DNA of 64,000 nucleotides from Fibrobacterota bacterium (GTDB taxonomy: Bacteria > Fibrobacterota > Fibrobacteria > UBA11236): the NCBI GenBank assembly GCA_947482115.1, contig CANKII010000005.1:62001-126000 (forward strand), written 5' to 3'. The notes beneath the pieces were generated by a model, which did no database searches, was not told the DNA's origin, and was given only the letters and a program-made list of their open reading frames with translations. Every line of letters begins with the position of its first letter. Position 1 is the stretch's first letter. This document shows, one piece after another, positions 39,918 through 48,919 of the stretch. The translations under genes and the position numbers were made by a program.

Positions 39918-41770
39918 TTGCCGGTGTATTTCAAAATGGTGCCCCAATACCCCACAACCCACCCCGTTTTTCCATCCACGAAATCAATCGCTGTCAATTC
40001 ATTTGTCGTACCACTAGATTGAACAGCCCAACTGCTACCGCCATTGCTTGTGTTCAATATGATGCTGTAGTTTCCCACAGCCCAACCTATGTTTCCATCT
40101 ACAAAACGAACCGAGAACATGGGATTTGTCGTCCCGCTGGCTTGGGCAATCCAACTGCTGCCACCATTGCTTGTCTTTAAAATGATACCATTCCATCCCA
40201 CTACCCAACCTGTATTAGCATCAACAAAATCAACTGAGGTTAAGTCGTTTGTCGTTCCACTGGATTGCGCAACCCAACTACTACCGCCGTTACTCGTCTT
40301 TAAAATGACGCCATTCCATCCCACTGCCCAACATGTATTAGCATCAACAAAATCAACTGAGGACAAGCGACCTGTCTTACCGCTGGATTGAACGGCCCAG
40401 CTGCTACCGCCGTTACTCGTCTTAACAATGGTGCCGACATCTCCAACAGCCCAACCCGTGTTTGCGTCAACAAAATCAACCGAATAAAATCTGTTTGAAG
40501 TGCCACTAGATTCAGCGGCCCAGCTGCTACCCCCATTACTTGTCTTGAAAATGGTACCGACATCTCCAACAGCCCAGCCAGTATTTGAGTCCACGAAATG
40601 AATCGAGTATAAATCGTATTTAGCGCCGCTGAATTCAGCAACCCAACTACTACCGCCATTACTTGTCTTTAAGATCTTATTACCCCCCACGGCCCAGCCA
40701 TTGTTTGTATCCACAAAATCAACTGACATCAAATTAACTGTGCTAACACTACTGGTTTGGGTGGTCCAGCTACTACCCCCATTGCTTGATTTAACAATAG
40801 AGCCACCAACCCCTACTGCCCAACCTGTATTTCCATCCACAAAGTGAATCGAGAAATTTATCGTACTAATGGAATCAATAATCCAATTATTGCCCCCATT
40901 ACTTGTCTTTAAGATTTGACCAACTCCCACAGCCCAGCCCGTATTGGCATTCACAAAATCAATTGAATACAAGTGACTTGTTGTGCCACCCGGCTGGGAA
41001 GCCCAACTACCGCCCCCATCGCTGGTTTTTAAGATGACACCGCCCCATCCAACCGCCCAACCAATATTTGGATTCACAAAATGAACCGAGGATAATTCAT
41101 TTGTCACACCACTAGATTCAGCAACCCAACTGGCACCACCATTACTCGTCTTTAAGATGAGGCCGTAACCTGGGAATAAATCGCTAAGATACCCACCCAC
41201 CGCCCAGCCTATATTTGCATCGACAAAATCAACCGAGAGCAAGTCGTTTGCCGTGCCACTAGTTTCAATGACCCAACTGTTACCACCATTGCTGGTCTTT
41301 ATGATGATACCGCCATCTCCAACAGCCCAACCCGTGTTAACATCAACAAAATCAACCGAACCCAACTCCTTAGTCGTGCCACTGAGTTCAGTGGCCCAAC
41401 TAATACCGCCATTACTGGTCTTTACAATGACACCACCATCTCCCACAACCCAACCCGTATTGGCATCCACAAAGTCAACCGAATTCAAATCATTTGTTGT
41501 TCCACTGGTTTGAACAACCCAAGTACTACCGCCATTGCTCGTTTTTAAAATGGTGCCAGCACCTCCTACTGCCCAACAACTATTCGCATCAATGCAAGAG
41601 CTGGAAAACAGGTCATTTCCTTGAAGCGATGGATTTTGCCATGTCCATTTCCCTGAGATCTTGGGAGTAGAAGATGCTGATGATTGATTCGAAGTAAGAC
41701 AACCATTTAACAGGAAGCAAAAAAGCAAGCCGTAAGCAGCCACAGCGCTTTTAGTCAGAATAGCCCTCAC
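39914..41770 (-). CDS. Lipoprotein with fourteen Ycf48-type propeller repeats
   Basis: 618 residues. It begins with GTG at 41770 after GGGAGGATTT. The signal peptide ends in the lipobox LLNGC. The rest is fourteen near-identical 42-43-residue repeats of SVDFVDANTGWAVGDxGxIxKTSNGGSSW-type (Ycf48-like), enough for two seven-bladed propellers. One repeat carries an extra loop (GGYLSDLFPGYG). The high similarity between repeats points to recent expansion by recombination. It is probably a surface or periplasmic lipoprotein of unknown ligand. Confidence 0.85.
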   Translation of the reverse strand: MRAILTKSAVAAYGLLFCFLLNGCLTSNQSSASSTPKISGKWTWQNPSLQGNDLFSSSCIDANSCWAVGGAGTILKTSNGGSTWVVQTSGTTNDLNSVDFVDANTGWVVGDGGVIVKTSNGGISWATELSGTTKELGSVDFVDVNTGWAVGDGGIIIKTSNGGNSWVIETSGTANDLLSVDFVDANIGWAVGGYLSDLFPGYGLILKTSNGGASWVAESSGVTNELSSVHFVNPNIGWAVGWGGVILKTSDGGGSWASQPGGTTSHLYSIDFVNANTGWAVGVGQILKTSNGGNNWIIDSISTINFSIHFVDGNTGWAVGVGGSIVKSSNGGSSWTTQTSSVSTVNLMSVDFVDTNNGWAVGGNKILKTSNGGSSWVAEFSGAKYDLYSIHFVDSNTGWAVGDVGTIFKTSNGGSSWAAESSGTSNRFYSVDFVDANTGWAVGDVGTIVKTSNGGSSWAVQSSGKTGRLSSVDFVDANTCWAVGWNGVILKTSNGGSSWVAQSSGTTNDLTSVDFVDANTGWVVGWNGIILKTSNGGSSWIAQASGTTNPMFSVRFVDGNIGWAVGNYSIILNTSNGGSSWAVQSSGTTNELTAIDFVDGKTGWVVGYWGTILKYTGN

Positions 41771-41884
41771 AAATCCTCCCGGATTCTTACCGTCACGTAT
41801 TCAATCTAATGCAGATAAGGCCAAATAGCCGCTAAATATCGGGTGATTTCGGAATTCACTTGTCCAAGTGAAACGACCTTGTTC

Positions 41885-42607
41885 TTAAGACCAAACCTTC
41901 GCGGCCACTGCCAGCAAAATCAACACTCCCGTTTCCGACAGTTCCGAAAGCAGCGAAACGGTTTGCAGGGTCAAACCATTAAAGAGTGCGTTGCAACGCC
42001 TCAGCCCCAACAGCACGATGACAGCAAACAAAGCCAGAGCCGGAATCGCCACGCGCCAGGGGAAAAGGAAAAGAAGCATGAGAAGAATGACACAAATGAA
42101 GCTGGCGCGCACGCGGCGACGAGCGATCAACTTGTCGTTCACATGCGTGTCCGGAACACATGACGGACTCAGGACAAAGGACAATGTCTGAGCGCAATGA
42201 TCGAGAATGGGAAGCAGAAAGACCGCATGGGTCTGCCATTCCCTCGGCAGCAAAATCAGCGCCGTTGTTTTAAAAAACAGCATCATCCCCACGATTCCAA
42301 AACCGCGCAGATCCAGTTTGAAGCCGGGATCGAATCCGTGTCCCGGATAGGTGCGGCGACCTTGAATCATTTCCACGATACCGCGAAGCTGCACCCCGCC
42401 CGTCAAAACCTCCAGAACGGCAAGCGTCAGAAAACACGACAGGGCGTTGGGAAAAACATGCTGAATTCCCAAAAAGAAAAGCACCGCAAAGCTGCCCATG
42501 CCCATGCCCACAAGCGGGAAATAATGAATGGAGCGCAGCAACGGCACCTGCTTCTTGTAGGGAAATGGCAGGATGGTCAAATGACCCAATGCGTTACCGA
42601 GGCTCAC
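41885..42607 (-). CDS. CobS-like membrane protein with altered active site
   Basis: 240 residues with about seven hydrophobic segments, aligning with adenosylcobinamide-GDP ribazoletransferase: HYFPLVGMGMGS, LEVLTGGVQLRGI, LDLRGFGIVGMMLFFKTTALILL. The family's metal-binding TGGLHLDGLADxxDG reads TGGVQLRGIVEMIQG here, so all three Asp are gone. Later DSRIGAFG reads DLRGFGIVG. No other cobalamin gene is near. It is therefore probably not a working CobS; another CDP-alcohol-like transferase role or loss of function is possible. The start overlaps the rnr stop (ATGA). Confidence 0.6.
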   Translation of the reverse strand: MSLGNALGHLTILPFPYKKQVPLLRSIHYFPLVGMGMGSFAVLFFLGIQHVFPNALSCFLTLAVLEVLTGGVQLRGIVEMIQGRRTYPGHGFDPGFKLDLRGFGIVGMMLFFKTTALILLPREWQTHAVFLLPILDHCAQTLSFVLSPSCVPDTHVNDKLIARRRVRASFICVILLMLLFLFPWRVAIPALALFAVIVLLGLRRCNALFNGLTLQTVSLLSELSETGVLILLAVAAKVWS

Positions 42608-44634
42608 GGGTTTCCCAGAAAATCGAAATCCACTTGTCCGGAAAAAGGATCGCTGCGGGCCAGCCGGATTTTCACCTTCTGCCCCAATTCGAAATGCCGT
42701 CCGAATCGATGGCCGACAAGATGGCCTGATTTCGGGTCGATCTCATAAAAATCATCCCGCATGCGCGCCACAGGAATCAAACCTTCACCGTAGGGATTGG
42801 TCAGAGAGACGAACACACCGAAGTTTTCCACCCCGCTGACGTCGCCAATAAACTCTTTGCCAATCCATTTCTGGAAGATCCACGCGGTCGCAATTTTCAT
42901 TGCCTTGCGCTCCACCTTTTGGACGATCAACTCCCGATCGGAAATCTCCGTACCCACCGCAATGGCGCGGGTGCGCAGCAACTTCGGAATTTTCTTTCCG
43001 TGCAAATGCATTTTCATCACCCGATGCGTCCACAGATCCGCATAACGGCGGATGGGCGATGTAAAATGCGCATAATGGAGCCAGCCTAGGGCGAAATGAC
43101 CGAGGGAGCGTGCATCGTACTGGGCCTTTTTCATGCTCCGTAAAATACTGCGCTGCACCGAAGGAGGCAAAGCCCCGTGTTTCGGATCGAGCAGCCGCAC
43201 ATAAAAATTCTGGATGGCCGGATTGAGATAACTCTGTGTCTCCTTCAACGAGTCAAATGCGATACGAACATCATGACCCTTGGCCTTGGCGATGGAACTG
43301 CCCCACAGTTCTTTGACCACTTCCATGTCCGGTTGTTCATGTACACGGAACAGCCCGGGAATCTTGAGTTTCTCCAGATGTTTGGCCGTGGCCTGATTGG
43401 CCAGCAACATGCACTCTTCGATCCACCCATGCGAAGGCAAATGCTCCACCACATAAATATCGATGGGTGTGCGATCCGCGTCCAGCTTCACCTTGGGTTC
43501 GGGAAATTGGAATTCCAGATAGCCGTCCTCGCGGCGGCGGTTCAACAGAGCATCCGTGAATTCGCTCATCAAATTGAGGAAGGGATCGCCCTGTTCCTTC
43601 AACGCCTGCGCTTCTTCGTAGGAATGGAAACGCGATACTTGGATGAAGGTTTCCACAAATTCATACTTCAACAATTCACCCTTGGCATTCACGTCCATCA
43701 TGCACGAAAATGCCAGTCGCTCCTTGCCTTCCAGCAAACTGCACAAGTCTCCTGATAGACGCTGCGGCAACATGGGCGCAGCAGTCCAGGGAAGATATTG
43801 GGTATAAGCGCGGCGCAAGGCTTCTTCATCCAAAGGACTGTCCAACGGAACATACTCGGAGACGTCCGCGATATGTACTCCGAGCTTCCAGTTTCCATTC
43901 GGTAATTTTTCAAGTGAGATCGCATCGTCGTGATCCTTCGCATCCGCCGGATCGATTGTGACGATGTAGGTGGAACGCAAATCCAGCCGTTTTTTATGCG
44001 CTTCCCAAACAGGCTCCGGGCTGGCTTCTGCTTCAAGCAGAGCAGCCTTGGGATACGAATGCGGCAAATGCAGTTCTTTGAAAAAAGCCTGTGCCACTTC
44101 GGAAAAACCGACTTCGTGTTTGACTCCGCTCAACACTTTCGCGACTGGATAGCCAAAGGAACCGTTGCGATCCAACGGCTTGATGAGAACCGTTTCACCC
44201 GATTTGGCCGAACCGCGAAAAGATTTGGGAATCACAAATTTGGTGCGTTCCTTACCCGTGCCCACAAGGGCAAAAAAGAAAGCCCCCTCGCGAACGATGC
44301 GCGCACGCAAACCTTCATTCTTGGAAGCCTTGACGGAAGCATCCGCATTCTTGTCGGCAATTTTATTCCCGCTCTTTTCCACTTTGGGAATCGCTCCGGC
44401 AACTTCCGCTTCGGGAGCGGCGTAGCGGCGGCCTTTGAGCTTGCGAATTTTCCCCTCGGATGCGAGACGTTTCAACAGTCGTTTGAAACCAATTCGCTCG
44501 TCCTGGGTCACGGAAAATTGTTTGGTGAGCTGGGAAAAACCCAACGGAGTCGGAGTGGCGCGAACGAAATCCGCCACGGCCTTGTCTTCGGAGGCGGACT
44601 CTTCCCCGCCTGCTCCACGATGAGGCCGCGCCAT
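42604..44634 (-). CDS. rnr: Ribonuclease R
   Basis: An exoribonuclease of the RNase II/R family, about 676 residues. It has an N-terminal winged-helix (ADFVRATPTPLGFSQLTKQF), cold-shock-type OB regions and the catalytic core TIDPADAKDHDDAISLE with its four metal Asp. HFTSPIRRYADLWTHR and a C-terminal S1 domain (FIGDVSGVENFGVFVSL) follow. It degrades structured RNA 3' to 5'. The first ATG is 44634; GTG 44637 is possible. It lies between a small ORF and the CobS-like gene in one operon. Confidence 0.92.
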   Translation of the reverse strand: MARPHRGAGGEESASEDKAVADFVRATPTPLGFSQLTKQFSVTQDERIGFKRLLKRLASEGKIRKLKGRRYAAPEAEVAGAIPKVEKSGNKIADKNADASVKASKNEGLRARIVREGAFFFALVGTGKERTKFVIPKSFRGSAKSGETVLIKPLDRNGSFGYPVAKVLSGVKHEVGFSEVAQAFFKELHLPHSYPKAALLEAEASPEPVWEAHKKRLDLRSTYIVTIDPADAKDHDDAISLEKLPNGNWKLGVHIADVSEYVPLDSPLDEEALRRAYTQYLPWTAAPMLPQRLSGDLCSLLEGKERLAFSCMMDVNAKGELLKYEFVETFIQVSRFHSYEEAQALKEQGDPFLNLMSEFTDALLNRRREDGYLEFQFPEPKVKLDADRTPIDIYVVEHLPSHGWIEECMLLANQATAKHLEKLKIPGLFRVHEQPDMEVVKELWGSSIAKAKGHDVRIAFDSLKETQSYLNPAIQNFYVRLLDPKHGALPPSVQRSILRSMKKAQYDARSLGHFALGWLHYAHFTSPIRRYADLWTHRVMKMHLHGKKIPKLLRTRAIAVGTEISDRELIVQKVERKAMKIATAWIFQKWIGKEFIGDVSGVENFGVFVSLTNPYGEGLIPVARMRDDFYEIDPKSGHLVGHRFGRHFELGQKVKIRLARSDPFSGQVDFDFLGNP

Positions 44635-44638
44635 CACT

Positions 44639-44965
44639 TCAATGTCCGGCCTTGTTCCGCTCGTATTTCAGAATCGGATCGCATTTGCCGGGAAACTTCG
44701 CGGTGATTTTGTCGGAACAACCCGTGGGGGTAAGACTCGGGCAGGTTTGGCAGACGTTGTCGAACCATTCCTTGGAAATTCCCGCAGGCGGCTCGCCGGT
44801 TTTGACGGCTCCTCCGGTATCCAGAGTGTCCAGTTTGGCTACAATGCCCTTGGCAATTTGCATGATCTGCTGGACGGATTGCGGAGGCAGCTGGGCGCTG
44901 GCCTGTTGCACGTAAAATTGCAGGGATTGGGCAATGAGGTCTTTTTCGTCTTCAGATAGCGGCAT
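44639..44965 (-). CDS. Hypothetical protein with four C-terminal cysteines
   Basis: 108 residues. The N-terminal half is helical (SEDEKDLIAQSLQFYVQQASAQ). The C-terminal half has CQTCPSLTPTGC...FPGKCDPILKYE, four cysteines that could bind a metal. No family is recognised. Its stop is 4 bases before the rnr ATG, so it is co-transcribed. TATATT lies about 10 bases before its ATG. Confidence 0.6.
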   Translation of the reverse strand: MPLSEDEKDLIAQSLQFYVQQASAQLPPQSVQQIMQIAKGIVAKLDTLDTGGAVKTGEPPAGISKEWFDNVCQTCPSLTPTGCSDKITAKFPGKCDPILKYERNKAGH

Positions 44966-45067
44966 TTCAGAATGAAATATAGACGTTTACACACCCCTAC
45001 CCTGAACCGGGGATGGCAACCTCCCCGAACGATTTATTATTTGTCTTGAAAACCGCGCACGAAATCC

Positions 45068-45580
45068 ATGAAACCCTTTAAAACCCTTCTCATTTCATGC
45101 CTTGGGCTGGTGTCTTCGATCTGTTCACAGCCTGCCGATTCCCTTTCGCACCCCATCGGTTGTGATGCGTTCTGCGTTTCCTTCAAGAGGGTATTGCAGG
45201 AACGGCAAAGCCATTTCAAGAAGATGAAGAAACGTCCGAACCCCTACAACAGCTACGGCAATCCATTCGCGGGAATTTTTTTGTCCGGCGCCAACATCTG
45301 CACTTTGAACGCCGATAGTGAATACGAATGCAGTTACGATTTCAGAGCGAGGGTTGACGAGGCCAACAAACTTTTCAGCAAATTGAAGCACCACTTACCG
45401 GGGCTGGTTCCACGGGACTGGGTTACCAGGGAAAACTCCGAAGGGGCATTGGAATTTGCAACCTCGACCGGCGCCTTTGCCTTGAGGTTGTCTCTGGACA
45501 ACACAGGCGGAGGAGATGATCCGTGGTCCGGCCGTGTTTATCCTCCCAATATGCACATCCTGTTGACCATCGATCCTTAA
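45068..45580 (+). CDS. Exported hypothetical protein
   Basis: 170 residues with a signal peptide MKPFKTLLISCLGLVSSICS. The body has four further cysteines (GCDAFC, ANICTL, EYECSYD) and GLVPRDWVTRENSEGALEFATSTGAFALRLSLDN. No family is recognised. A MITE-like element begins directly after the stop. Confidence 0.6.
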   Translation: MKPFKTLLISCLGLVSSICSQPADSLSHPIGCDAFCVSFKRVLQERQSHFKKMKKRPNPYNSYGNPFAGIFLSGANICTLNADSEYECSYDFRARVDEANKLFSKLKHHLPGLVPRDWVTRENSEGALEFATSTGAFALRLSLDNTGGGDDPWSGRVYPPNMHILLTIDP

Positions 45581-45581
45581 T

Positions 45582-45706
45582 TCACCCCGCCCTAACCCTC
45601 CCCTCTTGAGGGGAGGGAACTTTATATTAGCGTCCCTTTGCGTCCCTTGATTTTTTTCTGTACTCCCCTTCCTCTCAAGAGGGGAAGGGGTCGGGGGATA
45701 GGGTGA
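45582..45706. repeat. MITE-like element, copy 3
   Basis: The ends are TCACCCCGCCCTAACCC and GGGGGATAGGGTGA. The hairpins are CCCTCCCCTC/GAGGGGAGGG and CCCTTCCTCTC/GAGGGGAAGGG (one mismatch), with a 47-base T-rich spacer unlike those of the other copies. Same orientation as copy 1. Confidence 0.87.
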
Positions 45707-45726
45707 CTTAGTTACAATTCCTTCCC

Positions 45727-46956
45727 ATGCGCATAGCCCTACTGACCAACGAATACCCCCCGCACATTTACGGCGGTGCCGGAGTTCATGCCGAATATTT
45801 GAGTCAGGCCTTGAGCCGATTGGAATCTGGAAAAAATCCGGTGGATGTGTTTTCCTTTGGCGACCAAAAGGTCGCAGATCCCAGACTCAGCGTAACCGGC
45901 GTAAAACCGAATTTCACTTTACCAAGCCAAAACGCAAAGCACGCCAAGTTGATGGATACGCTGGCGTATGATCTGTTGATGGCTGGAACCGTGGACGGTG
46001 CGAACATCGTTCATTGCCATACTTGGTACACCCACTTTGCCGGATGTTTACTGCAACAACTTTTGCGCATTCCTCTGGTGCTGACCACGCATTCGTTGGA
46101 GCCCCATCGCCCCTGGAAAGTCGAACAACTCGGCAATGCCTATCATGCCTCGACGTGGCTGGAGCGCACAGCTTATCAAAACGCCGACGGAGTGATCGCC
46201 ATTTCCGAATCCATGAAACGCGACGTGCAAAGTCTTTATGGCGTAAAAGAAGAACGCATCCGCGTCATTCCCAACGGCGTTTCCACCCAGGCATTTCACA
46301 GAAGCCCCAATCCTGAATTATTGCGCAGCCACGGCATCGACCCGGAAAAACCCATGGTCCTTTTCGTCGGCCGCATCACCCGTCAAAAGGGTGTGTTGCA
46401 TCTGGTGCGTGCCATCCCCCACTTTCCTGCGGGCGTACAGGTTGTGCTTTGTGCGGGAATGCCGGACACTCCCGAAATCGGCGCGGAAATGGAAGCCTTG
46501 GTGCGTGAATTGCAAACGCATCCCGAGCACCCTGTCTTCTGGATTCCCAAAATGCTGCCGCGCGATCAACTCGCATCCATGTATTCGCATGCCTCGGTGT
46601 TTGTCTGCCCGTCCGTGTACGAACCTTTCGGCCTCATCAATCTCGAAGCCATGGCTTGTGGCATTCCTGTCGTTGCCTCGGCCGTGGGCGGAATTCCTGA
46701 AGTGATTGTGGACGGACAAACCGGCTTGCTGGTGGATGTCAATGCCATCAGCAATGAAAACTTTGAACCGAAAAATCCCGAAGCCTTTTCAAAAGGATTG
46801 GCGGATGGAGTTACTTCCCTGCTGCAAAATCCCGATCGGATGCGCACTTTCGGCGCCGCCGGATTGAAACATGTCGAGGAAAAGTTTTCCTGGGACAGCG
46901 TCGCATTGCAAACTTTGAACTTTTACAAGGAACTCGTGGCCTCTCATGCCGGCTAA
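45727..46956 (+). CDS. glgM: GlgM/GlgA-type GT4 glucan synthase (maltose-1-phosphate synthase)
   Basis: 409 residues with a GT-B fold of the actinobacterial-type glycogen synthase family: LLTNEYPPHIYGGAGVHAEYL, VHCHTWYTHFAGCL, VLFVGRITRQKGVLHLVRAI, SVYEPFGLINLEAMACGIPVVASAVGGIPEV. The next gene is glgE, so it most likely makes alpha-maltose 1-phosphate from ADP-glucose and glucose 1-phosphate for GlgE. The stop overlaps glgE by 11 bases. TACAAT ends 8 bases before the ATG and no ribosome site is visible. Confidence 0.88.
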   Translation: MRIALLTNEYPPHIYGGAGVHAEYLSQALSRLESGKNPVDVFSFGDQKVADPRLSVTGVKPNFTLPSQNAKHAKLMDTLAYDLLMAGTVDGANIVHCHTWYTHFAGCLLQQLLRIPLVLTTHSLEPHRPWKVEQLGNAYHASTWLERTAYQNADGVIAISESMKRDVQSLYGVKEERIRVIPNGVSTQAFHRSPNPELLRSHGIDPEKPMVLFVGRITRQKGVLHLVRAIPHFPAGVQVVLCAGMPDTPEIGAEMEALVRELQTHPEHPVFWIPKMLPRDQLASMYSHASVFVCPSVYEPFGLINLEAMACGIPVVASAVGGIPEVIVDGQTGLLVDVNAISNENFEPKNPEAFSKGLADGVTSLLQNPDRMRTFGAAGLKHVEEKFSWDSVALQTLNFYKELVASHAG

Positions 46957-48793
46957 AAAAAACTTGCGCGGATCAAAATCCAAAACATCCAAGACGGTTG
47001 CAACCAAACCCATTAAAGCAACCAAATCCTCTCTCAAGTTGATTCCCACCCAGCATGCGCTCGTGGAAAACTTGCAACCTTCAGTGGACGGCGGGTTGTT
47101 TCCTGTCAAAGCGGTACCGGGGGAACTCATCGAAGTCACGGCGGATATTTTCCGCGATGGGCACGACAAATGCGAAGCCGATCTTCTTTATCGCCGCAAA
47201 GGTGAAAAAACATGGCAGCGCACACCCATGAGTTTTGTGGACAATGATTTGTGGGGCGGCGAATTCACGGTGGATGCCGTGGGGAATTGGGAATTTACCA
47301 TTGAAGCAAGAACGGTGGGTTTGGGTGCGGCGGTAGGGGCGACCCGGCGGGTCGCCCCTACCGCCGCCGCATTTGAAACACCGTATTTGCATCCACATTT
47401 CGGCACAGTCCGCGTTGATGCCAGATTGACGGAATACAGCGCATGGTATGAAATGTTTGCCCGTTCACAAGGCACCGTTCCCGGCAAAAGCGCGACCTTC
47501 GCGGACATGGAAAACCGTCTGCATGAAATCAAGGGAATGGGTTTTGATCTCATTTACCTTCCGCCCATCCATCCGATCGGGATGACCAAACGCAAGGGCA
47601 AGAACAATTCGCTCACAGCCCAACCCGGTGAACCCGGTTCGCCCTATGCCATTGGTGGCAAAGAGGGCGGGCACAAGACCGTGCATCCCGAACTCGGAAC
47701 GTTGGCGGATTGCCGCCACTTTTTCAAACGCTGTAAGGAAATGGGTTTTGCGGTCGCTTTGGACTTTGCCTTGAACTGTTCGCCGGATCATCCTTATGCG
47801 AAGAAGCATCCGGATTGGTTCTACCGCGAAAAAGATGGCACCATCAAATGTGCCGAGAATCCGCCCAAGCGTTATGAGGATATTTACCCGCTCAACTTCT
47901 TCTGCGAAGATCGCGCGAATCTCTGGCTGGAGCTGAAATCGGTCATCGAGTTCTGGATCGACATGGGCGTCACCGTGTTCCGTGTGGATAATCCGCATAC
48001 CAAACCCTTCGCGTTCTGGGAATGGTTGATCACCGAGATCAAATCCAAGCGACCCGATGTAGCTTTTCTCGCCGAAGCTTTCACACGCCCGAAAGTCATG
48101 AAGCGATTGGCAAAAATCGGTTTCGATTTGTCCTACACGTATTTCACATGGCGTGAGACCGCGCAGGAATTGCGTGAATATCTGGAAGAGCTGACACAGC
48201 AGGATCCCAAGCTGTACATGAAGCCCATCTTCTTCCCCACCACGCCCGACATTCTTCCCTATCCGTTGCAAAACGCCGGACGCGAGGCATTCCAAATCCG
48301 CTTTGCGTTGGCTAGTACTCTGGTCGGTGCTTATGGGATGTACAACGGCTATGAGCTCTGCGAAGGCACACCGTATCCGGGCAAGGAAGAGTATGGGAAT
48401 TCGGAGAAGTACGAGTACAAGGTTTGGGACTGGAACCGACCCGGTAACATCAAGGAATTCATCGGCACCTTGAATCGTATTCGCAAAGAACATCCGGCAT
48501 TGCACAAGCTCAAGAATCTGACTTTCCATGATTGCGAGAATCCGCAGATGCTGGTTTACTCCAAGGCGGAAGGCGATGATGTTTTACTCTTCGTGGTGAA
48601 TCTGGATCCCCTGCATCGTCAGGGCGGCTTCATGACACTGGATTTAAATGCGCTTCAGGTGAAGCATGAAAACATCTTTGGTGTCCACGATCTTCTCTCC
48701 GGCGAAAGCTATGCATGGTCCGGGGCGAGGAATTATGTGGAATTGGAGCCGAAGAAGCAGGTGTTGCATATTTTGAAGGTGGAGAAGTTTTAG
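46946..48793 (+). CDS. glgE: Maltose-1-phosphate maltosyltransferase
   Basis: 615 residues of GH13 subfamily 3, which extends alpha-1,4-glucan by maltosyl units. It has YLPPIHPIGMTKRKGKNN, VALDFALNCSPDHPY, the nucleophile segment FRVDNPHTKPFAFW, the acid segment FLAEAFTRP, and a C-terminal beta domain. It is shorter than the usual 650-700 residues. Between GNWEFTIEAR and EYSAWYEMFARSQG only about 40 residues remain, and part of these (AAVGATRRVAPTAA) is encoded by a palindromic element at 47327-47367. The helical segment normally found there seems to be missing. The catalytic residues are intact. Confidence 0.92.
   Translation: MPAKKNLRGSKSKTSKTVATKPIKATKSSLKLIPTQHALVENLQPSVDGGLFPVKAVPGELIEVTADIFRDGHDKCEADLLYRRKGEKTWQRTPMSFVDNDLWGGEFTVDAVGNWEFTIEARTVGLGAAVGATRRVAPTAAAFETPYLHPHFGTVRVDARLTEYSAWYEMFARSQGTVPGKSATFADMENRLHEIKGMGFDLIYLPPIHPIGMTKRKGKNNSLTAQPGEPGSPYAIGGKEGGHKTVHPELGTLADCRHFFKRCKEMGFAVALDFALNCSPDHPYAKKHPDWFYREKDGTIKCAENPPKRYEDIYPLNFFCEDRANLWLELKSVIEFWIDMGVTVFRVDNPHTKPFAFWEWLITEIKSKRPDVAFLAEAFTRPKVMKRLAKIGFDLSYTYFTWRETAQELREYLEELTQQDPKLYMKPIFFPTTPDILPYPLQNAGREAFQIRFALASTLVGAYGMYNGYELCEGTPYPGKEEYGNSEKYEYKVWDWNRPGNIKEFIGTLNRIRKEHPALHKLKNLTFHDCENPQMLVYSKAEGDDVLLFVVNLDPLHRQGGFMTLDLNALQVKHENIFGVHDLLSGESYAWSGARNYVELEPKKQVLHILKVEKF
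47327..47367. repeat. GTAGGGGCG-type palindrome inside glgE
   Basis: Perfect 20-base arms around one base, core GTAGGGGCGACCC, with the locus-specific outer arm GCGGCG inverted on the far side. It is translated in frame as part of the GlgE N-terminal region. Confidence 0.92.
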
Positions 48794-48919
48794 ATCCAAA
48801 TTCCCTAAATTTCACAGTGTTAAGGAAATTTTGAGTTGTCTGTCAGATGGAGTACTGAAAAACAGGCGGTGTTAGCGGATATAATGCTTTAGATTCATTG
48901 GATTGAAAAGGGGCCGTGT

